In this document: in pieces, positions 6,024 through 15,491 of the stretch
How positions within the stretch are numbered: the first letter of the stretch is position 1
Layout: every line of letters starts with the position of its first letter
NCBI GenBank assembly: GCA_039920665.1
Contig: JBDSDH010000140.1
Location: 1-16,972, forward strand
Source of the DNA: WLMZ01 sp039920665
GTDB taxonomy: Bacteria; Actinomycetota; Acidimicrobiia; Acidimicrobiales; Ilumatobacteraceae
Direction of reading: 5' to 3'
DNA length: 16,972 bases
Notes under the pieces: generated by a model
Databases searched by the model: none
Seen by the model: the letters and a program-made list of their open reading frames with translations, nothing else
What the model was told of the DNA's origin: nothing
Translations under genes and position numbers: made by a program

Positions 6024-7895
6024 ATGACGACGTTTCTGGAAGCCCTCGCCGCCCGACCGTTGCTGTTCGACGGTGCGATGGGATCGTTGCTGTACGACCG
6101 CGGCGTGATGCACACCAACTCCTACGACGAGCTCAACCTGTCCCGTCCCGAGCTGATCCTCGACATCCATCGCCAATATCGAGCCGCCGGCGCCGACATC
6201 ATCGAGACCAATACGTTCGGCGCCAATCGGATCACACTCGCCCGCCACGGCCACGGCGATCGCACGACCGAGATCAACACGGCTGCGGTCGCGCTCGCCC
6301 GACTCGCTGCCGAGGACGCCGGATTCGTGGCCGGTGCAATCGGTCCGACCGGCGTCAAGTTCGCCATCGCGACCGAGAGCGAACGAGGTTTGGCACGAGC
6401 AGCGTTTCGCGAGCAGATCCAGTCGCTTGCCGATGCGGGTGTCGATCTGTTCGTGTTCGAGACGTTCACATCGATCGTCGAGATCGAGATGGCGCTCACG
6501 ATGGCTGCCGAAGTCGCCCCGGACACCGCTCGGGTCGCCCAGATGGTCTACGACGCGGACACCTTGATCGATGGAGTGCTCTCGGCGGCAGAGGTCGCCG
6601 AGCGCCTCGTGAGCGCGGGTGCGAACGTGATCGGCGGCAACTGCGGATTCGGTCCGCCCGAACTGTTCGAAGTCGGTCGCCAGCTCGTCGGACACGGAGC
6701 GCCCGTCTCGATCCAGCCCAATGCAGGACTTCCCAGCGTGGTCGACGGCCGCACGATCTACGTCGCCAATCCAGAACATTTCGGCGTGTTCGCGCGACGG
6801 ATGTTGAAGTCCGGCGTCCGCCTGATCGGTGGCTGTTGTGGCACCACACCCGACCACATCCGGGCGATGCACGGGGCGATCCGAATGATGGGCGGTGGCA
6901 GCGCCGCCCGGGTCGGCGCCGCAGCCGTGGAAATGCATCCGCTGCACGTTCCTCGTGCTGCTCTCATTCCGCTGCGAGACCGCAGTCGGCTCGGACGCCG
7001 CATCGCTGACGGCGAGTTCGCGGTGTCGATCGAACTCAGTGCACCCACCGGAACTGATGCAACCAAGCCAATGGGTCACATCGCCGACGCATTGGCCGGC
7101 GGGATCGACATCGTCAACGTGGCCGACGGCCCGCGCGCCACGTCACGGATGTCGAACCTTGCGTTCTGCGCGACGGCCATCGCATCAACGACGGTCGAGC
7201 CGATCTTGCACGTCTGTTGCCGAGACCGCAACTACCTCGGGCTGATCGCCCACTTGCTCGGAGCGCATGCGCTCGGCATCCGTAACCTCGTGATCATCAC
7301 TGGCGACCCACCCAAGATGGGCGACTACGCATTTGCCAGCCCGGTCTACGATGTCGATTCGATCGGCTTGCTCGAGATCGCGAGCGCTCTGAACGCCGGT
7401 TTCGACCCGACCGGCAAAGAATTGCAGGGAGCAACCTCGTTCGTCCTGGCGACCGGAGCCGAACCGGCTGCGGCCGACCGCGACCGCGAGTTGCACCGAC
7501 TGGAATTGAAGAAGGCCGCGGGCGCCGAACTGGTGATGACCCAGCCCGTCTACGATCCTGAAACGCTTGCCTCGTTCATCGCCGATGCCGCACCGCTCGG
7601 TCTGCCGATCATGGTCGGGCTGCTGCCCCTGGCGTCGCATCGCAATGCCGAGTTCCTCCACAACGAGGTTCCCGGGATGCAGATTCCCGAGGCCTACCGG
7701 GAACGGATGGCCAAGGTCGGCGGCGGGCCTGCGGCTCGGGCAGAAGGCATCGCGATCGCACGCGAAGCACTGCTCGGCGTGCAGGACAAGGTCGCCGGCG
7801 CATACATCATGCCGCCGTTCAACCGGGTCGATTCGGCGCTCGAGATCCTCGACGTCGTTCGCGATCGCCGTTGGCAGCCGGCGATCTCAAGCTGA
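6024..7895 (+). CDS. Bifunctional homocysteine S-methyltransferase / 5,10-methylenetetrahydrofolate reductase
   Basis: A 623-residue fusion. Residues 1 to about 300 form a homocysteine-binding (zinc) domain: LLFDGAMGSLLYDRG, ETNTFGANRITL, and zinc ligands C207 (GGNCGFGP) and C271-C272 (IGGCCGTTPDHI). Residues from about 330 to 620 form a methylenetetrahydrofolate reductase barrel: EFAVSIELSAPTGTD, HVCCRDRN, NLVIITGDPPKMG, LVMTQPVYD, and PIMVGLLPLAS. The enzyme would reduce methylene-THF to methyl-THF and transfer the methyl group to homocysteine, producing methionine without cobalamin. The layout is that of Bacillus YitJ-type proteins (about 610-620 residues). Its position directly before gcvP, which makes methylene-THF from glycine, fits a one-carbon supply role. 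The start ATG 6024 is fixed by the domain start only a few residues later. Confidence 0.93.
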   Translation: MTTFLEALAARPLLFDGAMGSLLYDRGVMHTNSYDELNLSRPELILDIHRQYRAAGADIIETNTFGANRITLARHGHGDRTTEINTAAVALARLAAEDAGFVAGAIGPTGVKFAIATESERGLARAAFREQIQSLADAGVDLFVFETFTSIVEIEMALTMAAEVAPDTARVAQMVYDADTLIDGVLSAAEVAERLVSAGANVIGGNCGFGPPELFEVGRQLVGHGAPVSIQPNAGLPSVVDGRTIYVANPEHFGVFARRMLKSGVRLIGGCCGTTPDHIRAMHGAIRMMGGGSAARVGAAAVEMHPLHVPRAALIPLRDRSRLGRRIADGEFAVSIELSAPTGTDATKPMGHIADALAGGIDIVNVADGPRATSRMSNLAFCATAIASTTVEPILHVCCRDRNYLGLIAHLLGAHALGIRNLVIITGDPPKMGDYAFASPVYDVDSIGLLEIASALNAGFDPTGKELQGATSFVLATGAEPAAADRDRELHRLELKKAAGAELVMTQPVYDPETLASFIADAAPLGLPIMVGLLPLASHRNAEFLHNEVPGMQIPEAYRERMAKVGGGPAARAEGIAIAREALLGVQDKVAGAYIMPPFNRVDSALEILDVVRDRRWQPAISS

Positions 7896-7964
7896 CTGCC
7901 GAGGCGACGATTCCGGTGATCGGCCACGATGCGGGATTGGTCGAGCCGAGCCGGCAGGAACCGG

Positions 7965-7970
7965 TAGTTT
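7965..7970 (+). promoter_or_regulatory. Candidate -10 element (TAGTTT) of the gcvP riboswitch leader
   Basis: TAGTTT lies 16 nt before the first base of riboswitch helix P1 (7986), so transcription would begin near 7977 and include the whole aptamer. A TTGGTC at 7937-7942 is a possible -35, but the 22-nt spacer is too long. Between the previous stop (7895) and this element I see no gene and no clear terminator. Confidence 0.4.
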
Positions 7971-7985
7971 GAGTGGTGCCGCTAC

Positions 7986-8182
7986 GCCCAGGCGGGAGAG
8001 ACCCGAGCAATCGACATGGCGTCGACTGCGGAGGCGCCGAAGGAGCAACCACCCCGGAACCTCTCAGGCACCAAGGACCGTCTGGGCAGGCAACGCTGGA
8101 AAGTAGGTGCGTCGCACCTCGCCGAAGGGGAAACCCGGTCGATCTCGATCTGCCGGTGAAGCTCTCAGGCCCGATGACAGCG
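7986..8182 (+). promoter_or_regulatory. Tandem (two-aptamer) glycine riboswitch
   Basis: This fills most of the 320-bp gap before gcvP. Aptamer 1 is closed by P1 pairing GCCCAG (7986-7991) with CTGGGC (8082-8087). It carries GGGAGAG, the conserved GGCGCCGAAGGAGCAA (8033-8048), and CTCTCAGGCACC with AAGGACCG (8061-8080). Aptamer 2 is closed by CGCTG (8094-8098) with CAGCG (8178-8182) and holds CGCCGAAGGGGAAA and GCTCTCAGGC (8161-8170), then the GATGACAGCGGGGG ending typical of second aptamers. The 6-nt linker between aptamers is characteristic of cooperative tandem glycine riboswitches. The RNA is known to bind glycine and usually turns on glycine-cleavage genes, which matches gcvP 33 nt downstream. 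Confidence 0.95.
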
Positions 8183-8211
8183 GGGGCAGCCGACCCTCGC
8201 GCCTCAGGAGC
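8161..8211 (+). promoter_or_regulatory. Possible expression platform: aptamer-2 strand paired with the gcvP ribosome-binding site
   Basis: GCTC (8161-8164) and AGGC (8167-8170) of aptamer 2 are complementary to GAGC (8208-8211) and GCCT (8201-8204). The second pair flanks and includes the gcvP Shine-Dalgarno AGGAG (8206-8210). This pairing and the folded aptamer cannot coexist, because 8161-8170 is a conserved aptamer strand. Glycine binding would then free the ribosome-binding site. The complementarity is seen; the mechanism is inferred. Confidence 0.4.
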
Positions 8212-8215
8212 AACC

Positions 8216-11143
<2,928 letters not shown>

Positions 11144-11160
11144 CCACGCACCACCCGCCA

Positions 11161-11202
11161 CCGACAGTCAGCCGCCTGTCGACCGCCCTGGGCTACTGTC
11201 GG
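11161..11202. terminator. Hairpin between gcvP and the next gene
   Basis: CCGACAGT-C-AGCC (11161-11173) is complementary to GGCTACTGTCGG (11191-11202) with one bulged C, giving a 12-bp stem with a 17-nt loop. A competing shorter hairpin pairs CGACAG (11162-11167) with CTGTCG (11176-11181). Placed 17 nt after the gcvP stop, it may end the gcvP transcript. Its right arm contains the TACTGT -10 candidate of the following gene. No U-tract is present. Confidence 0.35.
11194..11199 (+). promoter_or_regulatory. Candidate -10 element (TACTGT) for the Lys-rich-tail protein gene
   Basis: TACTGT lies 7 nt before ATG 11207, with no Shine-Dalgarno sequence in between. This fits a leaderless transcript and matches the same arrangement at gcvH and the nuclease gene. 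Confidence 0.4.
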
Positions 11203-11206
11203 CGTC

Positions 11207-11980
11207 ATGGCTGAATCATCGGTTCCGAACCTTGGCGATCTGATCAACATGTTCGGCAGCGCCAATCCACTGAACTCGATCGGCAAGACGATCGAGCAGT
11301 TCAAACGTGGTGTCACCGACTTCTTGGCCGCCGTCGAGAACTTCAATCGCACGATGGAGACGGTCAACAACATCGCCGAACGGGCCAACGCACTGTTCGA
11401 CGACGTGGAAGAGCCGATCCGGGCATTCATGCCGCAGGTGACCCGCAGCATCAAGGCCGCCGATGCGGTGATCAATCAGATCAGTGGGCCGATCGAGAAG
11501 GTCGCGCCGGGTATCAACCGACTCGCCGAGACGCTCGGCAATCCGGTCTTCGCGTCGATGCCGAACGACATCGCAGGCTTCCTCGACTCGTTCGCCGACG
11601 TCGCCCGCCGCTTGCAACCGCTTGCTCAGATGGCTGAGAACGCTGGCAGCATGTTCGGATTCCGGTCGCTCCTCGGCGGTGGGGCATCACAACCAGCGAC
11701 TCCCCCGGCACCGGTTGTTGCGACTCCCCCGCCCCCGCCGACTGCATCCATCGCCGTACTGCCGATCCAGCCGACCGTGGCCAAGCAGGCACCGGCCGCG
11801 AGGAACGCCGTCGCAACGAAGGCGTCAGCAAAAAGGGCCCCTCCAAAGAAGGCCCCTGCACAGAAAGCCCCTGCACAGAAAGCCCCTCCAAAGAAGGCCC
11901 CTCCAAAGAAGGCCCCTGCAAAGAAGGCCCCTGCAAAGAAGGCGCCGGCCGCCAAGAAGGCAGCCGCCAAACGCTCGTAG
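11207..11980 (+). CDS. Hypothetical protein: helical domain plus Lys/Ala/Pro-rich C-terminal tail
   Basis: A 257-residue protein that I do not recognise as a named family. Residues about 1-155 are rich in helix-forming residues with apparent amphipathic repeats (for example IGKTIEQFKRGVTDFLAAV and NRTMETVNNIAERANALF). Residues about 160-200 are a Pro/Ala/Val linker. Residues about 205-257 are a strongly basic tail of repeated K-K-A-P-(A/P) units encoded by a 15-bp tandem repeat. No signal peptide or membrane segment is seen. A helical body with a KKAPAKK-type tail recalls histone H1-like or HupB-tail nucleoid proteins and the mycobacterial adhesin HBHA, so binding to DNA or other polyanions is a reasonable guess, but only from composition. 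It faces gcvT convergently, with 52 bp between stops. Confidence 0.75.
   Translation: MAESSVPNLGDLINMFGSANPLNSIGKTIEQFKRGVTDFLAAVENFNRTMETVNNIAERANALFDDVEEPIRAFMPQVTRSIKAADAVINQISGPIEKVAPGINRLAETLGNPVFASMPNDIAGFLDSFADVARRLQPLAQMAENAGSMFGFRSLLGGGASQPATPPAPVVATPPPPPTASIAVLPIQPTVAKQAPAARNAVATKASAKRAPPKKAPAQKAPAQKAPPKKAPPKKAPAKKAPAKKAPAAKKAAAKRS
11830..11949 (+). repeat. Eight tandem 15-bp units encoding K-(K/Q)-A-P-(P/A)
   Basis: Eight in-register 15-bp units occupy 11830-11949. The commonest form is AAAGAAGGCCCCTGC; variants have TCC for TGC at the end, or ACAGAAAGCCCC, and the last unit is diverged (GGCGCCGGC). Near identity at synonymous positions indicates recent duplication or slippage, so copy number probably varies between strains. 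Confidence 0.9.
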
Positions 11981-11995
11981 GCAACGTCTGTCCTG

Positions 11996-12029
11996 TGCCC
12001 GGCTGGGCGGATGCTCTGTCGAGCGGGCA
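11996..12029. terminator. Weak hairpin in the convergent gap between the tail-protein gene and gcvT
   Basis: TGCCCG (11996-12001) pairs with CGGGCA (12024-12029) around a 22-nt loop that holds a smaller possible GGC-rich turn. It lies in the 52-bp gap between two converging stop codons, where a bidirectional terminator would be expected. The long loop and missing U-tract make this uncertain. Confidence 0.22.
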
Positions 12030-12032
12030 GGC

Positions 12033-13088
12033 TCAGTGTTTGGTCACAAATGGGGTCGGTACAACCGTGCCCGCCAACAACGTGCCGCGAACGTCGACCG
12101 ACACCGAGGTGCCCATCTCGATCTTGGGCGGCAGGAACGCGAGCGAGATGCCGTGTCCGAGAACGGGCGAGAAGTTGCCGCTGGTGACCGACCCCACCGT
12201 CGTACCGTCGATCAGCACGTCGCAGCCCTCTCGTGGCGGGCGGCGGCCATCGGTCGCGATGCCACGTACGAGGCGTTCGACTCCCTTGGCCTTTTCGACC
12301 TCGAGTGCGGTGCGGCCGCGGAAGTCGCCCTTCATCCAGGCAACGACCCATCCGAGTCCGGCCTGCAGTGGGGTGATCCCAGCACCGAGTTCGTGACCGT
12401 GCAGCGGCAGCGCCGCTTCGAGTCGCAACGTGTCGCGAGCGCCGAGACCGGCAGGCAACACTCCGGCGTCGAGCAGCGACTGCCACACCTCCTCGGCAGC
12501 ATCAGCCGGCACTGCGATTTCGACACCTTCCTCGCCGGTGTAACCCGTACCGGCGACCATGCATGGCACCCCACAGACCTGGACCCGCTCGATCCGGAAC
12601 TTCTTGACCGCTGCGGCGTCGGGGGCGAAGGTCGCCAGCCGCTGGCGGGCCTGGGGTCCCTGGACCGCGATGATCGCTCGCGAGTGTGTCGTCTCTTGGC
12701 CGCCGATTGCATTGCGGACCCGGTCGGTGTTGGAGGCATTCGGCATCACATCGAACGTTTCCTCGTCGACCCACCAGATGATGATGTCGTCGAGCACCGA
12801 ACCGTCTGACTCATCGAGCAGGTGGGTGTATTGAGCCCGCCCTGGGCCGATCTTGCCGAGGTCGTTTGTCAACGCCCATTGCAACCGTTCGAGCGCATCG
12901 GGACCAGTGACCTGCACGGTGCCCAGGTGCGACACGTCGAACGCGACGGCATTCTGGCGACACGCGAGGTGCTCGTCGATGGTGCCGGCAGAGTACGACA
13001 GTGGCATCGCCCAGCCACCGAAAGGAACCATCTTGGCTCCGAGTGAACGATGCGCTGCATCGAGTGGTGACAGTTCCATCTCGTCCAT
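12033..13088 (-). CDS. gcvT: Aminomethyltransferase, glycine cleavage T-protein
   Basis: A 351-residue T-protein that transfers the methylene group from aminomethyl-GcvH to tetrahydrofolate, releasing ammonia. Family text is clear: LSPLDAAHRSLGAKMVPFGGWAMPLSYS at the N-terminus, FDVSHLGTVQVTG, GRAQYTHLLDESDGSVLDDIIIW with the catalytic aspartate pair (D100/D101), GTGYTGEEGVEIAVP, LGARDTLRLEAALPLHGHEL, and a C-terminal beta-barrel with VGSVTSGNFSPVLGHGISLAFL. ATG 13088 is chosen; ATG 13079, three codons in, is also possible. It starts 8 bp after the merR stop, so it is probably the last gene of that operon. No glycine riboswitch precedes it, in contrast to gcvP. Confidence 0.96.
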   Translation of the reverse strand: MDEMELSPLDAAHRSLGAKMVPFGGWAMPLSYSAGTIDEHLACRQNAVAFDVSHLGTVQVTGPDALERLQWALTNDLGKIGPGRAQYTHLLDESDGSVLDDIIIWWVDEETFDVMPNASNTDRVRNAIGGQETTHSRAIIAVQGPQARQRLATFAPDAAAVKKFRIERVQVCGVPCMVAGTGYTGEEGVEIAVPADAAEEVWQSLLDAGVLPAGLGARDTLRLEAALPLHGHELGAGITPLQAGLGWVVAWMKGDFRGRTALEVEKAKGVERLVRGIATDGRRPPREGCDVLIDGTTVGSVTSGNFSPVLGHGISLAFLPPKIEMGTSVSVDVRGTLLAGTVVPTPFVTKH

Positions 13089-13096
13089 GGCCGTGC

Positions 13097-13549
13097 TCAG
13101 ATCGCGACGTGGCCCGGTGTCGTGACCGGCACCGTCTCACGGTGGGAGAGCAACTGGATGTCGACCTCGTTCTTGACCGCAGCAAGCGGCAGTACGTTGA
13201 GCACGCCCTGACCCTTCTTGAGCAAATCGATCAATTGATCGCCATCGCACAACACGACATTGGTTCCGCTGATCACGATGTGAGCCGAGGCGATGTCGGA
13301 CGTGACGTGTTCGCGCAGATAGCTGAAGACCTCACGAACGGCTTCGAGCTTGATGCCGGCGTCGAGCAGATTCTTGATGACCCGCAGTTCGAGCAGGTCG
13401 CGATATGAGTACTCACGGCGGGTTCCGCTACCGGAGGCATCGCCGAGTGACGGACGGACCAGTCCGGTGCGGGTCCAGTAGTCGAGTTGACGATATGTGA
13501 TACCGACGATGCTCGCCGTCTTGGTCCCACTGAATCCTGCGTCGCTCAT
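13097..13549 (-). CDS. MerR-family transcriptional regulator (Rv1830-type)
   Basis: A 150-residue MerR-family regulator. Residues about 10-80 form the winged helix-turn-helix: KTASIVGITYRQLDYWTRTGLV, then a wing with GSGTRREYSYRDLLELRVIKNLLDAGI. The C-terminal part (VISGTNVVLCDGDQLIDLLKKGQGV) resembles the actinobacterial regulator Rv1830, which has the same ITYRQLDYW core and the same gene neighbourhood. It lacks the metal-binding cysteine arrangement of classical MerR. It is shorter than Rv1830 (about 225 residues), mainly because both ends are trimmed. The start ATG 13549 has GGAGG-rich sequence just upstream (GGTGGAGGCAGCAGGAC). A good sigma-70-type promoter lies 56 bp upstream of the start. 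Its target is unknown; gcvT follows directly. Confidence 0.9.
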   Translation of the reverse strand: MSDAGFSGTKTASIVGITYRQLDYWTRTGLVRPSLGDASGSGTRREYSYRDLLELRVIKNLLDAGIKLEAVREVFSYLREHVTSDIASAHIVISGTNVVLCDGDQLIDLLKKGQGVLNVLPLAAVKNEVDIQLLSHRETVPVTTPGHVAI

Positions 13550-13604
13550 GTCCTGCTGCCTCCACCGATGACATGCCCGTAACTACGAGCGTGTAAGGGA
13601 TGCA

Positions 13605-13633
13605 ACAGTACGGCAACACCTGCACATCGTCAA
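13605..13633 (-). promoter_or_regulatory. Sigma-70-type promoter upstream of merR (TTGACG-17-TACTGT)
   Basis: On the minus strand TTGACG (13633-13628) is followed after exactly 17 nt by TACTGT (13610-13605). This is the best -35/-10 pair in the window. Transcription would begin near 13598 and give a roughly 49-nt leader before the merR ATG, with a purine-rich ribosome-binding site. It probably drives merR and gcvT independently of the upstream genes. Confidence 0.65.
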
Positions 13634-13647
13634 GGGTGCTGTCACGC

Positions 13648-13657
13648 ATCGCGCGAT
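13648..13657. repeat. 10-bp perfect palindrome ATCGCGCGAT
   Basis: ATCGCGCGAT equals its own reverse complement. It lies 14 bp upstream of the merR -35 box. The same 10-bp core occurs again inside the larger palindrome at 13677-13692, with a partial CGCGCG copy between them, so it may be a repeated protein-binding site. Confidence 0.5.
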
Positions 13658-13676
13658 TACTGCCCGACATTTCGCG

Positions 13677-13692
13677 CGGATCGCGCGATCCG
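13677..13692. repeat. 16-bp perfect palindrome CGGATCGCGCGATCCG
   Basis: This 16-bp sequence is a perfect palindrome located 12 nt after the stop of the bifunctional nuclease gene on the minus strand. As RNA it could fold into a 6-bp stem with a GCGC loop and act as a terminator, although no U-tract follows. Its core ATCGCGCGAT is shared with 13648-13657, which points instead to a duplicated operator for merR. Confidence 0.5.
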
Positions 13693-13704
13693 ATGGCCGA
13701 ACGA

Positions 13705-14205
13705 TCAGGTGAAATCGTCGGGGCTGATGTTGTCGATGAAGTCCCGGAATTCGTCGAGGATCTGCTCATCCTCACCGTCGGCATCGAGCGCCGCCGCGGC
13801 AGCGCCGTCCTGGCCGACTGCGTCGAGCAACTCCTCCGTGGCAAAGATACTGGCTCCCGTTCGTGCGGCAAGGGCGAGCGCATCCGACGGCCGGCTTGAC
13901 ACGGTCTTGACACCGGCGGGCGTGTCGATGACGAGCTCGGCATAGTAGGTGTGATCGCGAATTTCGGTGACGACGACTCGCTGCAACTGGCCCCCGAGCG
14001 CTCCGAGTACGTCGACGAACAGGTCGTGGGTCATCGGCCGCGGTGCCTTGACGCCTTCGAGAGCGAAATGGATCGACGATGCCTCCGGGTTGCCGATCAT
14101 GATCGGCAGCACTCGCTTGCGACCCTCTTGTTCACGCAGAACGAGCACGGGCGTATTGTCCGGTACTTCGACTCGCACACCGACCAGCTCCATTGCAATG
14201 TCCAC
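13705..14205 (-). CDS. DUF151 / bifunctional nuclease domain protein
   Basis: A 166-residue protein of the bifunctional nuclease (BFN, DUF151) family, which includes plant and bacterial proteins reported with both RNase and DNase activity. Seen in order: MELVGVRVEVPDNTPVLVLRE, the LPIMIGNPEASSIHFALEG core, PRPMTHDLFVDVLGALG, a TYYAELVI strand, and SSRPSDALALAARTGASIFATEELL. It ends in an acidic stretch and FIDNISPDDFT, matching the SPDDF ending of M. tuberculosis Rv1829 (164 residues). The open frame runs further upstream, but GTG 14205 is preferred because TACCAT lies 7 nt before it and the length then fits; ATG 14193 is the alternative. It follows the ftsR-like gene after 37 bp. Confidence 0.9.
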   Translation of the reverse strand: MDIAMELVGVRVEVPDNTPVLVLREQEGRKRVLPIMIGNPEASSIHFALEGVKAPRPMTHDLFVDVLGALGGQLQRVVVTEIRDHTYYAELVIDTPAGVKTVSSRPSDALALAARTGASIFATEELLDAVGQDGAAAAALDADGEDEQILDEFRDFIDNISPDDFT

Positions 14206-14212
14206 GGACGCG

Positions 14213-14218
14213 ATGGTA
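14213..14218 (-). promoter_or_regulatory. Candidate -10 element (TACCAT) for leaderless bifunctional nuclease transcript
   Basis: TACCAT lies 7 nt before GTG 14205 in the 37-bp gap after the ftsR-like gene. A small hairpin (TCCTC, loop GCCGAA, GAGGA) abuts it upstream. The element favours the GTG as the real start and a possible internal promoter within the operon. Confidence 0.4.
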
Positions 14219-14242
14219 ATCCTCTTCGGCGAGGAAGGACAC

Positions 14243-15484
14243 TCAGGCGTCGAAGTGATGTTGCAACAGCGAGTCGACCAGGGCATTGTGCAGGCTGGCG
14301 CCCAGACCGGACAACTCCGACAGCGACGCCAATGCGGTCTGGCGAGCTTGCGGATTCCGCTGCCGGAGCAGCGGCATGATTCGCTGTTCGAACAACGCCG
14401 ACTCACGTTCGGCGGCCTGACGCCACGCGCGCAAGTGACGAGCATCGATGCCTTGAGCCAACAGCTGACCTGCGATGCGGGCGATCTCGACGGCCGCCGG
14501 CGGGAAACTGGCATCGGTTCCGGAGCCGCGGGCAGTCACGACGCCATAGTCCTGCAGTTCCGCGAGTTGGGCGGGCGTGATCGAGGCAGCCACGCACAAT
14601 TCACTCGGGTTGTAGGGCAGTTCGCGAATGCCGTCGGTGGAGGCGCTGCGAATGTGGGGCACGGCCGGCTTGGCGACGGGCACCGGTTCGACCGGCTCGG
14701 GCACGCTCGGCATTGGTTCGCCAGCGACCTCGTCGGCGGTCGGCAGTTCGACGACCCCGGGCGGGGTGGCGGCCGGTGTCGCAATGTGGTGGGTGAACGG
14801 CTGTGGCTGTGGCTGTGGCTGTGGCTGCGGCTGCGGCTTGGGGCGAACCACCGGCTCGATCAACGATGCGACCAGGTCCGACGCCGATGTCCGCGAGCCC
14901 GGTGCGGCCGAGCGCGGCGCAGTCGGCTTCGTCAACGGCGGTTGGGGTGGTGCAGCAATCGGTCGGTGTGGCGCAGCCTGCGGTTGGGCCGGCACGATCG
15001 GCACTGCGGCAGTGATCGGCGCCGTCGCCGTTGCGACATCGAACAACGACGTGTCCGTCTCGCCCGGAATGAGTGCCTGTCCGCCAGCCCATTCGGGGCC
15101 GCCGTCGGTACGACGGAACACGCTGTCGCGTCCCTCGGAGTCGGTCGAGGCCGCTTCACGCTGCTCACGAACTTCGCGCTGCTCGACGTTACGGATGCCA
15201 CGCGGCGGCGTCCGGCCACCCGTGCTGTCCGAGTCGATCGCGCCGGATTCGATCCGATCGCGGATCACTTTGAGGGGCAGGAAGTTGGCCTTCTGCTCGT
15301 GCAGGATCGCCCGCAGCAGTTCGACGTCGCTGTCATAGAACTTGCGGTATCCAGACGGTGTGCGCTCGGGTTCGATCAGACCTTGGCTCTCGAGAAATCG
15401 GATCTTGGAGATCGTGACATCAGGAAAATCCTCGAGCAGGAGCCCGAGCACCTCGCCGATCGACAGGTATTGGTGGTCCGCCAC
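14243..15484 (-). CDS. ftsR: FtsR-like MerR-family regulator with long Pro-rich linker
   Basis: A 413-residue homologue of M. tuberculosis Rv1828 / Corynebacterium FtsR, a regulator linked to cell-division gene ftsZ in corynebacteria. The N-terminal MerR winged helix (about 1-82) reads LSIGEVLGLLLEDFPDVTIS, KIRFLESQGLI, SGYRKFYDSDVELLRAIL, FLPLKVIRDRI. The C-terminal domain (about 285-413) reads LCVAASITPAQLAELQDYGVV, ARHLRAWRQAAERE, ALFEQRIMPLLRQRNPQAR, matching the Rv1828 C-terminal domain. Between them lie about 200 low-complexity residues rich in Pro/Ala, including a (PQ)n run near residues 215-229. Rv1828 is about 247 residues, so the linker is a large expansion. GTG 15484 starts 7 nt after the garA-like stop and places the MerR domain at the N-terminus. 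The symbol is by homology. Confidence 0.88.
   Translation of the reverse strand: MADHQYLSIGEVLGLLLEDFPDVTISKIRFLESQGLIEPERTPSGYRKFYDSDVELLRAILHEQKANFLPLKVIRDRIESGAIDSDSTGGRTPPRGIRNVEQREVREQREAASTDSEGRDSVFRRTDGGPEWAGGQALIPGETDTSLFDVATATAPITAAVPIVPAQPQAAPHRPIAAPPQPPLTKPTAPRSAAPGSRTSASDLVASLIEPVVRPKPQPQPQPQPQPQPFTHHIATPAATPPGVVELPTADEVAGEPMPSVPEPVEPVPVAKPAVPHIRSASTDGIRELPYNPSELCVAASITPAQLAELQDYGVVTARGSGTDASFPPAAVEIARIAGQLLAQGIDARHLRAWRQAAERESALFEQRIMPLLRQRNPQARQTALASLSELSGLGASLHNALVDSLLQHHFDA
14799..14840 (-). repeat. Hexanucleotide tandem repeat encoding (Pro-Gln)n
   Basis: Seven consecutive 6-bp units on the plus strand, four GGCTGT, two GGCTGC and one GGCTTG, lie in frame within the ftsR-like gene and encode alternating proline and glutamine in its linker. 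Because the unit is 6 bp, slippage would change linker length without a frameshift. Confidence 0.9.
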
Positions 15485-15491
15485 TGCCGAT

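Noticed and set aside
5916..7079. 387-residue minus-strand open frame
   Set aside because: It is antisense to the homocysteine methyltransferase domain, which has clear zinc ligands on the plus strand.
7973..8215. Upstream extension of gcvP by 81 codons
   Set aside because: These bases form the glycine riboswitch; ATG 8216 has a proper ribosome-binding site and fits the GcvP length.
11830..11949. CRISPR-like array
   Set aside because: The 15-bp units are contiguous with no spacers and lie in frame inside a gene.
14206..14514. N-terminal extension of the bifunctional nuclease frame
   Set aside because: It overlaps the conserved C-terminal domain of the ftsR-like gene on the same strand in another frame; the family starts near MELVGVRV.
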